A stretch of 64,000 nt of DNA. Origin: Enhygromyxa salina. GTDB lineage: Bacteria; Myxococcota_A; Polyangia; Nannocystales; Nannocystaceae. Shown one piece after another: positions 16,078-24,412 of the stretch. The notes under the pieces are model-generated. The model ran no database searches. It was not told where the DNA came from and was given only the letters and a program-made list of their open reading frames with translations. The stretch is taken from contig NZ_PVNL01000106.1 in the NCBI RefSeq assembly GCF_002994635.1, positions 1 through 64,000 of the forward strand, given 5' to 3'. The position numbers and the translations under genes were made by a program. Each line of letters begins with the position of its first letter. The first letter of the stretch is position 1.

Positions 16078-16905
16078 ATGCGTTACGGATCTTCGATCGT
16101 CTGTGCTTGTCTGGTGCTGGGCACCGGCTGTGGTTTCGACGCGACCGGTGCGGGAGACTCGCCCGAGGCCGCCGACGACACCGGGGGTGATGGCGATGGC
16201 GACCCCGGCGACGGTGATCCCGGCGATGGCGACGGTGATTCGGGCGACGGGGACGGCGACCCGGGCGATGGCGACGGCGACACCGGAGACGGGGACGGCG
16301 ACACCGGAGACGGGGACGGCGACACCGGGGACGGGGACGGCGACACCGGGGACGGCGACGGCGACACCGGGGACGGCGACGGCGATCCCGATCCCTGCGC
16401 CGGCTTCACGTATCAAACGCTCATGCTCGCGTCGCACGGCGAGACCGAGCTGCCGATGGACATCTATGGCGACCCGAATCAGAACCCAGGCGTCTTCGCG
16501 CAGTCGCAGGAGGAGGGGGCGGGCACGATCACCTGGACCTTCGAGCTCGTGTGTCCGGCCGAGGTGGTGATCTGGGGCCTGGTTTGGGACTCGAAGCCGG
16601 GCATAGAGGGGAACGACCCCGACTCGTTCTGGGTCCGCGTCGACGGCGAAGACCCGGAGCACAAGTGGGTCTACGGCTGCCATACCGAGAACATCCAGAG
16701 CAACTGGAGCTACCAGCCCGTCAGCCACAACCAGGGAACGGACTTCTGCATGGTCGAGGACCTGAGCTGGAATCTGGCTGCGGGCATGCACACCCTGCGG
16801 TTTCGCAATCGTGAGTTCTCTGCGACGGCAGTAGACGCCGCCGCGGTGGGTCGGGTGCTGGTGACCACCGACATGAACTACGTCCCGACCCTGCAAAATG
16901 ACTGA
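16078..16905 (+). CDS. Lipoprotein with Asp-Gly repeat linker
   Basis: Predicted lipoprotein of 275 residues, function unknown. ATG 16078 gives a signal peptide ending in LGTGC. Residues about 37-105 are a repeat dominated by Gly-Asp, with a seven-residue unit GDGDGDT recurring five times. The C-terminal ~170 residues form a compact beta-rich domain with conserved-looking phrases DSFWVRVDGEDPEHKW and LSWNLAAGMHTLRFRNRE. The latter resembles carbohydrate-binding-module-like jelly rolls with an adjacent DPF/DSFWV pattern, so sugar or surface binding is possible but unproven. Confidence 0.78.
   Translation: MRYGSSIVCACLVLGTGCGFDATGAGDSPEAADDTGGDGDGDPGDGDPGDGDGDSGDGDGDPGDGDGDTGDGDGDTGDGDGDTGDGDGDTGDGDGDTGDGDGDPDPCAGFTYQTLMLASHGETELPMDIYGDPNQNPGVFAQSQEEGAGTITWTFELVCPAEVVIWGLVWDSKPGIEGNDPDSFWVRVDGEDPEHKWVYGCHTENIQSNWSYQPVSHNQGTDFCMVEDLSWNLAAGMHTLRFRNREFSATAVDAAAVGRVLVTTDMNYVPTLQND
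16186..16389. repeat. 21-bp and 6-bp coding repeats, Gly-Asp linker
   Basis: Five near-identical 21-bp units encoding Gly-Asp-Gly-Asp-Gly-Asp-Thr follow a more degenerate Gly-Asp/Pro stretch. All units are multiples of three bases. Confidence 0.93.
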
Positions 16906-17027
16906 GGCGAGTCAGCGCAGGAGCGGGCAGCGAAGCGCTGGCCGCCGCGAGCTGCTCGTTCAACTTGGCGTGGTCGTTCCGAACCACCTGCAGCGATCCA
17001 CCGAGCCGCATCCCGCTCGAGCACTTC

Positions 17028-17201
17028 ATGTCTGACAAGCGAACCCTCGAGTTCAACGCGTTGCCCGAGCAATGTCGGCGCCGCTTCGTCGCGTCGATCA
17101 ACCAGACCGGCGAGCCCAAGCCGCTCTACTTCAACGAGGCGCCCACCGCCGCCGGGGGCCTGCGCGGAATGTTGTTCGCCTGCGAGCTCGCAGTGAGCTG
17201 A
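17028..17201 (+). pseudogene. 57-codon ORF, probable truncated N-terminus
   Basis: ATG 17028 to TGA 17201. The product has a plausible folded or cytosolic start (ALPEQCRRRF, GEPKPLYFNEAP) but stops abruptly after ACELAVS at the point where the Uma2 remnant begins in another frame. It could be the head of a longer gene cut by a deletion. No family is recognised, and a genuine short gene cannot be excluded. Confidence 0.35.
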
Positions 17202-17500
17202 CGGACGAACGAGGAGACACGCTGCTCAACCCCGTGGTCATTGTCGAGGTGCTCAGCGACAGCACCGAAGCCTATGATCGCGGAAAAAAATTCGAGCACT
17301 ACCGACAGATCGCTAGCGTGCAGCACTACGTGCTCGTGTCTCAGAACCAGGCGCTCGTCGAGTTCTACACGCGCCAGGGCGACGGGCTCTGGTCACTCGC
17401 CGATCGGCGGCTCGGTGACGCCGTGGTGCTGTCGGCGATCGGCTGTGAGATCAGCGTCGGGGACATCTATCGGCGGGTGTTCGAGGTTGCGTCGAAATAG
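17198..17500 (+). pseudogene. Truncated Uma2-family nuclease (C-terminal half only)
   Basis: About 100 codons match the C-terminal half of Uma2 (PD-(D/E)XK-like, DUF820) proteins: NPVVIVEVLSDSTEAYDRGKK, HYRQIASVQHYVLVSQ and IGCEISVGDIY. They align directly with the intact Uma2 protein at 37364-37924 (NPKLVIEVLSPTTERFDRGDK, HYRRIASVSEYVLVAQ, IGCTIAVDDVY). The N-terminal half, which carries the upstream catalytic Asp and the substrate strand, is missing, and no start codon fits a full-length protein. It is therefore read as a remnant. Confidence 0.75.
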
Positions 17501-17594
17501 CGTGATCGCGCCGGCCGATGCTTCGCTCAATGTGTTCTTCGCTCCCCAAGCCTGTGAAGGTTCGGGGTAGAAGTCTCCCAGACGGTTGAGCCGA

Positions 17595-18752
17595 TCACTC
17601 GACGGGGACGGTGTCGCAGCCGAACAGGATGTCGACGGATGCCTGGGTCGCGTTCTGCGTGCGGGTGCAGGTCTCGGGGCAGATGCGGATCGACTGCGGG
17701 TCGGTCGCGTCGGGCAGGTAGAACCACCCGTCGCCGCCGTTGCACGCGGCCTCGTTGTCGACGTAGTAGACGCTCTCGGGCTGGCCATCGAGCAGCAGCT
17801 CGACGTTGACCTTGTTGGGGTCGAAGGTATCGCCCTCGGGCGGATCGGGGATGTCCCACTCACAGGCGAGCGGCAGGTTCTGCTGGACCGACTGCGCGAT
17901 CTGATTGAACACGGGGCCGAACTGTTGATCACACAGATCACCCGCGACGCCGCCCGTGAGCGCGACGAGGTCCAGGTACACGTCGCCGGCCTCTTCGGAC
18001 AGCGGTACGAACGACAGGCAGCAGCTGGCCCCCAGGAAGCAGTCGCCCACGTCCGGGGCCTCGAACGCCACGATCGCGTGAAAGAAGTAGTTGGCGTAGT
18101 CGGGGTTGAGCGCCTTGAAGGCCGCGTCGAAGCTGGCGGCGTCCATGTTGGAGTTGTCGTCGCTGACGACGACCAGGTGCTTGACCGAGTCTGGCCGGAT
18201 CGAGGTCGACCACAGCTGCTCGGTCGAGAGGATCTTGTCGAGCGCGTTGGTGCTGCCGACGCTCTCGACGACGTGGAGGTACTCGGGCAGCTTGGTGTCG
18301 GCGGGGCACGAGCCGCTGCCCAGCGGCACGCCGATGCAGGGCCCGTCGGGCGAGGACTCGGCGACCAGGACCACGTGGTGATCGATGTTGGCCAAGAAGA
18401 TCTGGGTGGAGAACATGTTCATGTTCTGCTGCACGAAGTTCTTCTCGTCGGACATCGACCCCGAGGTGTCGATCACGAACACGATGTCGACCGGCGCGAA
18501 CTGATTTTGCGCCTGCTCGCTGACCGCCGCGCACTCGTCCCCGGTGTCACCGTCGCCGTCGCCCTGCTGCATGTCGAGCAGCGGGCCGGTCGTGGTGGAG
18601 GGATCGCCGTCGCCGTCGCCGTCGCCGGTGGTGTCGGCGTCGCCGACCGTGAATACGCCAGTGGTGCTGCCGACCGGGCGGCCTTCTTCACCCCCGCAGG
18701 CGCCGAGCAGCAGGCCCGAGACAATCAGCGTCCGTCGTAGTCCAGGTTGCAT
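17595..18752 (-). CDS. VWA-domain lipoprotein
   Basis: Predicted lipoprotein of 385 residues; ATG 18752 gives a signal peptide ending in LLGAC. A short Asp-Gly/Thr linker is followed by a von Willebrand factor A domain, with the MIDAS motif DTSGSMSDE at about residue 93 and further metal-site regions downstream (VVVSDDNSN). Several cysteines (CCLSF, CDQQF, CPETCTRT) suggest disulfides in an exported protein. VWA domains bind ligands through a divalent metal. Function unknown, probably adhesion or surface assembly. Similar VWA lipoproteins are common in Nannocystaceae-type genomes. Confidence 0.85.
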   Translation of the reverse strand: MQPGLRRTLIVSGLLLGACGGEEGRPVGSTTGVFTVGDADTTGDGDGDGDPSTTTGPLLDMQQGDGDGDTGDECAAVSEQAQNQFAPVDIVFVIDTSGSMSDEKNFVQQNMNMFSTQIFLANIDHHVVLVAESSPDGPCIGVPLGSGSCPADTKLPEYLHVVESVGSTNALDKILSTEQLWSTSIRPDSVKHLVVVSDDNSNMDAASFDAAFKALNPDYANYFFHAIVAFEAPDVGDCFLGASCCLSFVPLSEEAGDVYLDLVALTGGVAGDLCDQQFGPVFNQIAQSVQQNLPLACEWDIPDPPEGDTFDPNKVNVELLLDGQPESVYYVDNEAACNGGDGWFYLPDATDPQSIRICPETCTRTQNATQASVDILFGCDTVPVE

Positions 18753-18891
18753 GGGCAGAGGATACCGGTTTAGCGCCGCGCAAGCAGGCCTTTGGGTGGG
18801 GGTTCGCGTGAATCGTTTGTCAGCTGCCCCACTTATTTGAGGGGCGCTAAACTTGGCTGGGTTCCGCGCGAGCGCGTCCTCGTCCCAGTCA

Positions 18892-21800
18892 TCACTTCCC
18901 AGGAACCCCAATGATCGCGGCGACGATTCGCTCTGCGAGCGGCTTTGCACGCTGGACCCTGCCGAGCATCTCGACGAGAGCCGCGGTCTCGAGCGGCTGC
19001 TTCTTCAGCAGGGGGGTCAAGCCCGCGAGTCGCCGCAGGCTGCTCCGTCGACGCCTGCCGGGCGCGAGCAGCAACTGGCGCCACCGAGGACGGATCGCGG
19101 CGAGCCAGGAGTCCACGAGTTCGTCGTAGTCAATCTGGTCTTCGGACGCGCTCAGCCCCAAGAGATCATTGATGATCTCGAGCCGGACCTCATCATCGTC
19201 GCGTCGGCTATGGCGGGCCCACGCACCGAGCAGCTCGCGCATTTGCTCGAGCGCCCGCTGCTTGCGGCGAGGCAAGAGCGAGGTTGCCGCGGCTTGAAGC
19301 TTGGCCAGGAGCGTGTCCATCACGTCGACCGCGGTGGCGTCGAGCTCGATGTCTTCAGCGACCGCCAGCCGTATGCGCAGCTCGTCCGCGATCACGTCGA
19401 GGGCCGTGATCACACGTCCGCTCGAGCCATCGATGAATGCCCAGCGCGGGGCCCTACGACGCGTGCCTGGGATCGTAAAGAACCCCCATGGCGCAGCCGC
19501 ACGCACGGTGGCGACCGCCGACAGCACGCGAGCATCGCTGCCGCGCAGCGCGGCGTAGGTCGCGGCGTCGACCAGCGCCCGCGGGCCCTCGATGAGACCG
19601 CGAACGGGCGCGAAGGCGTCGTCGATCAGGTCGATCTGGCGGGCTTGCTGCGCCTTCATCTGTTCGAGTAGGTGCTCGGGCTGGATGATCTCGTCGTTCT
19701 CCGCGTCCGTGGGCAGCGACACGTTGGCGCCGAGCAAGTCGCCGACCAGGTCCAGCCGAGCGCCGAGCTTGTCGGCGGTCGAGAGCGCGAACTCATCGGC
19801 ATCCTTCGGCCACCACGACTCCACGCGCGCGTGCGGACTGTCCATGCGATCGATTCGACCGACACGCTGCTCCGCGATCCTGACCACACTCGGCATGTCG
19901 AGATGGACCACTGCCGAGGCTTGTTGCAGGTTGACCCCCTCGGCCATCGCGTTGGAGCACAGCGCGATGCTGGGACGGGTCTTGGCTCCCAGCGCGAACG
20001 CTCGCTGAACCGCCTTCTGCTCGCTGGTTCGGCCGCCGGTAGCAATCAGAACGTCGAATTCACTCGCACCATCGAGGAGCTCGCGCAGTAGCGCCAAGGT
20101 AATCGGGCGCGAGTCGAAGGCGACGATCAGTCGGTGACTATTGATGAGGTTGCGCAACAGCTTCACCTTGGCTTGCTCGCGCCCGGTCGACAGTTGGTCG
20201 CAGCACGCGGAGATCTGCTCGTAGAGGTCGCGCTCCTCGTCGCAGGCCTGGCGAAACGCGGCGCGCGTCTGGAGCCACTCGGGCAGAAACTTGGTGAGCG
20301 GCGACTTCGGGGGCCCGCGGTCGCGCAACTTCTCGAGCTTGGCGAGGACCTCACCCGAGTCATCCTTGTCGAGGCGGCTGAGCCCAAACTTTCCGCGGGC
20401 GGCATCCGTGCCATGCAGATGCTCCCACAGGGCCGCCCGAGACGAGCGCAGCGAGACCCGAACTTGGTAGCGAGCCAGCGCTCGCGCGCTCTGCAGGCGC
20501 ATGGCGACATACTTGTCGGCGGTCCAGCCTTCGTCCGCGAGCGCACGCGTCAGCTGCAGGGGCTTGCGCAGCCACAGGACTCCTCGCAGCGCCCGTGCGA
20601 GCGTCGTGATCTCGGCGGCAATCTTGCGATCGCGTTTTGCCTCACCTAGCTGATAGTAGCGAGGCTTGTGGTCGGGATAGCGGCAGGGTTGGTCCTCGGC
20701 GTTGTGATAGGCAGTCGGTTCTCGCTCGATCAGCGTGTTGAACATCGACTTGGTGCGCCGAACTGTGAACCCGCCGACGGCCCGGCGCAGGCGCAATCGA
20801 TCGTCGTCGTCGAGCGGGCGCTTGCGTCGCCAGCCAGACTCGAGCAGGATCTTCAAGGTCTCGTCATCGAGGTTGTCGGCGCCAAGTAGGTCGACGATGC
20901 CCAGCAGGTCCGAGACGTCGCGGTTGATCGGTGTGGCCGTGAACAGCACCACGTGATCCGCGAGGTTGGTTGTCACGATCGCGCTTCGATTGGAAGGATT
21001 GATGAAGTTGTGGGCCTCGTCGAGTGCGAGCAAGCGGGCCGTCTCGACGTCCTTTACCACCCGCCCGTGTGTGGTCGCGCGGCTGCTGCTCAGGGCGCCG
21101 TGGCTGTACGCTTCGACCCTAACCTCGGCCTCGTGCAGCTCGTTTGCCCAGATCTCGGTTACGGTCGGAGGACTGACCAGGACCGGATCGGCGATTGGTC
21201 GGCCCATTGCGACGAGGTGCTGACGCAAGGTGCGAAGCAACCACGCGCCGGTCCTGGTCTTGCCCGATCCGGTCGCGTCGGCGATCAACACCGAGCCGAC
21301 CTCCATCAGGACGTAGAGGGCCTGACCAATGCCTTGCAGCTGGCTTGGCCACAGCCGCTCGCTGTATCCCAGCTCGTCGCGCAGATGCAGGCGCGCCCAC
21401 TCGCCCTCGAGCAGCTCTGCGCACGCGCGCGCCAACGCCTCTTGCCACGAGACCTTGCGGAGTAGTTGCTCGAGTAGACTGATGAAGGGGTCGTCGAAGG
21501 GCAGCGCGAGCCGCCAATAGATCTCGCCCAGTCTGCGGGCTTCGTCGAGACGCTGTCGATCGGCCGCGCGCGGACCAAGCCGCACGTTGGCCTCGAGCTG
21601 ACCCGCCAGCCCGGGGTAGGTGAAGTTGCTCGAGCCGATCGTCGCGGTCTCGGAGCCGATGAACATCTTGGCGTGTAGACCCGGAGAGCGGCGCGCGATT
21701 CGGGTCGCCAGTCGACCTGCGCGCACGGCCTCGAGCGTGACCAACACCGCGCGGGCGTGACGGATCGAGACGCCTCGCTCGAGCCAGTAGTCGAGCACGT

Positions 21801-22602
21801 CTTGGCGGAGTGTGTCCGTTGGACGCCGGGCGGGGACGTCCCGACCGACAAACGGTTCGTTGCCGAACACCACCCGGACACGACGAGGCAGGTCGATGTC
21901 GAGGGATCCGACAAAGTCGCACAGGTGTTGCAGTGACGTGTAGCCCATGACCAGCAGCACCTCGTCTGATTCGCGAAGGTCGGGATAAACGACGTGCTCG
22001 ACTCGAATACGATCTTTAGGCCAGTTGAACGGAAGACGCCGCGGATCCGGCCACTCGGCGGCCTCGATCGGCGGTGCGGTGGGATCGAACAGATCGAGCT
22101 GCCAGCGATGTTGGCGGTCGATTTCGTGCCGGCGCGGCTTGGGAGCGGTTCGGCCGGTTAGCCTGGCTCGCCAGCTGATGATGTCGCGGACTCGTCGCTC
22201 GAGGGTCGCGTGTGCCAGGTCGGGGAGTTGCGTGCAGGCGTACTCGACCAGCGCGTCGAGGTCAGGCTCTTGTGTGGCCAGCAACGCTGGCGCAATTGCT
22301 CCGAGGTCCTCCGCGCTACCGACGGCATGAGCCAACAGGGCGCGCTCGTCCGCGCTGCACGGATCTACAGCGATCAGGCGCAGGCCCAGCTCCGTGAGGA
22401 TCCAACGGTCCCGCTCTAGCAGGTTGAGAACCTCCGCAGCATCCCGGTAGTAGCGTGCATGACGCGCGGCATGTTTGGCGCCCGCACCCATCCGCCTGCC
22501 TGCAGTGCGAAGATCGGCGACGCCGCCCGCGATGAGACTCAAGAGCAGGCGGAGCCGGTCGAAGTCTCGAATCTGTACAAGCCGCAGCGCCACACCACGC
22601 AT
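18892..22602 (-). CDS. SNF2-type helicase with N-terminal phospholipase D-like nuclease domain
   Basis: Large cytosolic protein of 1236 residues. Residues about 170-360 contain a PLD-like domain with an HKD-type motif (HAKMFIGSETATIGSSNF, near residue 309). A superfamily 2 helicase follows: Walker A ADATGSGKTRTG (~445), DEAH box LLALDEAHNF (~527), motif III LFTATPI, and a C-terminal lobe with AMAEGVNLQQASAVVHLD and the arginine-finger region EQRVGRIDRMDS. The last ~250 residues are helical and unassigned. PLD-helicase fusions are frequent in anti-phage and restriction-like systems, where the helicase tracks DNA and the PLD domain cuts it. No methylase or partner gene flanks it. The start at ATG 22602 is the longest available. 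Confidence 0.82.
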   Translation of the reverse strand: MRGVALRLVQIRDFDRLRLLLSLIAGGVADLRTAGRRMGAGAKHAARHARYYRDAAEVLNLLERDRWILTELGLRLIAVDPCSADERALLAHAVGSAEDLGAIAPALLATQEPDLDALVEYACTQLPDLAHATLERRVRDIISWRARLTGRTAPKPRRHEIDRQHRWQLDLFDPTAPPIEAAEWPDPRRLPFNWPKDRIRVEHVVYPDLRESDEVLLVMGYTSLQHLCDFVGSLDIDLPRRVRVVFGNEPFVGRDVPARRPTDTLRQDVLDYWLERGVSIRHARAVLVTLEAVRAGRLATRIARRSPGLHAKMFIGSETATIGSSNFTYPGLAGQLEANVRLGPRAADRQRLDEARRLGEIYWRLALPFDDPFISLLEQLLRKVSWQEALARACAELLEGEWARLHLRDELGYSERLWPSQLQGIGQALYVLMEVGSVLIADATGSGKTRTGAWLLRTLRQHLVAMGRPIADPVLVSPPTVTEIWANELHEAEVRVEAYSHGALSSSRATTHGRVVKDVETARLLALDEAHNFINPSNRSAIVTTNLADHVVLFTATPINRDVSDLLGIVDLLGADNLDDETLKILLESGWRRKRPLDDDDRLRLRRAVGGFTVRRTKSMFNTLIEREPTAYHNAEDQPCRYPDHKPRYYQLGEAKRDRKIAAEITTLARALRGVLWLRKPLQLTRALADEGWTADKYVAMRLQSARALARYQVRVSLRSSRAALWEHLHGTDAARGKFGLSRLDKDDSGEVLAKLEKLRDRGPPKSPLTKFLPEWLQTRAAFRQACDEERDLYEQISACCDQLSTGREQAKVKLLRNLINSHRLIVAFDSRPITLALLRELLDGASEFDVLIATGGRTSEQKAVQRAFALGAKTRPSIALCSNAMAEGVNLQQASAVVHLDMPSVVRIAEQRVGRIDRMDSPHARVESWWPKDADEFALSTADKLGARLDLVGDLLGANVSLPTDAENDEIIQPEHLLEQMKAQQARQIDLIDDAFAPVRGLIEGPRALVDAATYAALRGSDARVLSAVATVRAAAPWGFFTIPGTRRRAPRWAFIDGSSGRVITALDVIADELRIRLAVAEDIELDATAVDVMDTLLAKLQAAATSLLPRRKQRALEQMRELLGAWARHSRRDDDEVRLEIINDLLGLSASEDQIDYDELVDSWLAAIRPRWRQLLLAPGRRRRSSLRRLAGLTPLLKKQPLETAALVEMLGRVQRAKPLAERIVAAIIGVPGK

Positions 22603-22701
22603 GATGAGGTGCGCTCGACAATCGTCGAAATTTTCGGAGCAGAGAGCGCGAGTATTGGCAGATCGGCGTGATGTCGAGGCCTCGACGCGCGATAGGGCCC
22701 G

Positions 22702-24309
22702 TCATGGCGCGAGGTGATGATAGGCATCAACGATCGCAATGCGCGTGTCCTCGACGCCACCACCCACGGTGAAGTGATAGATCGTGTGCAGCGAATGGTC
22801 CTTCGCGCCGATCAGCTCGTGGACCCCATCGTCGAAGAAACACCCGATCCCGGTCGCGCGCCGACCGGCGGCTTCGGCCTCGAGGTACAGCACCTGCCCG
22901 ATCGCGCCGGCCTCCCAGTGCAGGTGGCGGTACATCCAGGCCCCGTGATCCGCGAGCGCGGGCCCGAGCTCGGCGAGCATCGCGACCGCGAACGCGCCGT
23001 CGGCCGCGATCGCTTGGCGGCAGCTGACCAGCGCCGCGACCGGGCGGGTGTCGGCGAGCTCGAGTCGCCACAGCGGCAGCGCGAGCGGACCGGTGTCGAT
23101 CGGCGCCCACTCGAAGTCGTCGTGCATGGTGGCCGCGACCGTGGCCCGAACGCTTGGATCGCGCAGCAGCAGATACAGCCCGGGCTCGACGCCCTCCACC
23201 CGGTGCACGAACAACAACAAGTGCACGCGGGGCCGGCCGAGCAAGCTGGCGAATGGGGCGTGTCCGGGCCGCGGCAGGGTCCGCGCGAGCATGCGCAGCC
23301 ACGCCGCGCGCGAGAGCCCGGTGACGCCGTCCATGTCGACGGCGCTGCGCCGGGTTCGAAACACATGATGAGCGCTCGCGCCCGAAGGTGACGGCTCGGG
23401 GCTCACGGGCGGCTGCGGCTCGTTGATCGCAACGCCGTCACGCCGGGCGCACGCGTGGGCGACGGTCTCGATGATCGGCCAGGGGTGGTGCGACTCGCTC
23501 AGGCGATTGGGTGTGCCGACCAGCTCGAGCGCGAGCGACTCGGGCACGACTGGCGCATGGCTCGGGGGGCGCGGGCCCACGAACAACATGAGATCCGGGT
23601 GCTCCGGCTCGGGTCCAGACGGAGGCGGAAGCCCGAGCAGCCGAGCGATGCCGTCGTCGTCGATCGACGGCACCGCGCGCAGGTGCCAACCCAGCGCGCC
23701 GGCCGACAGAGCCAGCGCCGCGATCGCGTGGCCGACGTCATGCTGGCAGTACCGAAACGCGCGCTCGCCATACTTCCACGACTCGCGCCACGGGATCGAG
23801 CTCAGACCGATCATGACGCCGTCAGCGTCGCCGCGCAGCGTGTCCCACAGCTCGGGCTCGAGCGCGGCCCGACGCTCGAGCGCGTGGAGCAGCGGAGCGT
23901 AGTGCCACAGCGCGGGCGCGTCGCTCAGCCCTGGGATCGTGCCGATCACGTAGGCCTCGGTCGGGTGCAAGTTGCCGCTCGACGGGTTGCACCGCAGCGA
24001 CCAGCGCTTGTCACCGAGCTGCTTCCAGGCCGAGAGCGCCATCGAGTCGAACAACAGCCGCGCGACGCTGCTCGCGTTCACCGACTCCGCGGGCACCCGC
24101 GATGGATCGTAGACAGCATCGAGGGTCGGCCCGGACGGGGCGTCATCGACCCGCGTCAAGCGATCGAGCGGGCAGCCTTCGTAGCGCCGAAACGGATTGG
24201 GTTGGGTGTCCCAGTCCAGGAACCCGCGCGAGTTCGCGTAGCGGTTGGGCAGGCGGTGCTTGGTGACCTCGTGGTAGGCGAGCACGGCTGCGAGGGGAGG
24301 GGTGGACAT
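22702..24309 (-). CDS. SagB/ThcOx-like protein with two nitroreductase domains
   Basis: FMN-dependent oxidoreductase-like protein of 535 residues containing two nitroreductase folds in tandem (about residues 85-240 and 335-525). The first carries the flavin-site pattern NPSSGNLHPTEAY and a Tyr/His-rich core. The second has the family C-terminal helix EAGAIGQVLYLEAEAAG and the GIGCFFDDGVHELIG ending. SagB-type enzymes oxidise azolines to azoles in thiazole/oxazole-modified peptides, but no precursor peptide, cyclodehydratase (YcaO) or transporter is present here, so a stand-alone redox role is more likely. It diverges from the M28 peptidase gene with a 103-bp gap. Confidence 0.83.
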   Translation of the reverse strand: MSTPPLAAVLAYHEVTKHRLPNRYANSRGFLDWDTQPNPFRRYEGCPLDRLTRVDDAPSGPTLDAVYDPSRVPAESVNASSVARLLFDSMALSAWKQLGDKRWSLRCNPSSGNLHPTEAYVIGTIPGLSDAPALWHYAPLLHALERRAALEPELWDTLRGDADGVMIGLSSIPWRESWKYGERAFRYCQHDVGHAIAALALSAGALGWHLRAVPSIDDDGIARLLGLPPPSGPEPEHPDLMLFVGPRPPSHAPVVPESLALELVGTPNRLSESHHPWPIIETVAHACARRDGVAINEPQPPVSPEPSPSGASAHHVFRTRRSAVDMDGVTGLSRAAWLRMLARTLPRPGHAPFASLLGRPRVHLLLFVHRVEGVEPGLYLLLRDPSVRATVAATMHDDFEWAPIDTGPLALPLWRLELADTRPVAALVSCRQAIAADGAFAVAMLAELGPALADHGAWMYRHLHWEAGAIGQVLYLEAEAAGRRATGIGCFFDDGVHELIGAKDHSLHTIYHFTVGGGVEDTRIAIVDAYHHLAP

Positions 24310-24412
24310 GATGGGGCGTGCTGGGGTTTACCACGCGCCTGCGAGTGCCCCCACGCGCATCGGTCCATCCAGCGTACTTGCGTCCACACAAAGTTTGCGC
24401 TTTGGTCGGAGC

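Noticed and set aside
18892..22602. DISARM system
   Set aside because: The helicase and PLD parts are reminiscent, but the DISARM partner genes (DrmB, methylase, DUF1998 protein) are absent.
22702..24309. Azole-modified peptide (TOMM) biosynthesis cluster
   Set aside because: Only the SagB-like gene is present; no YcaO cyclodehydratase, precursor peptide or exporter in the flanking genes.
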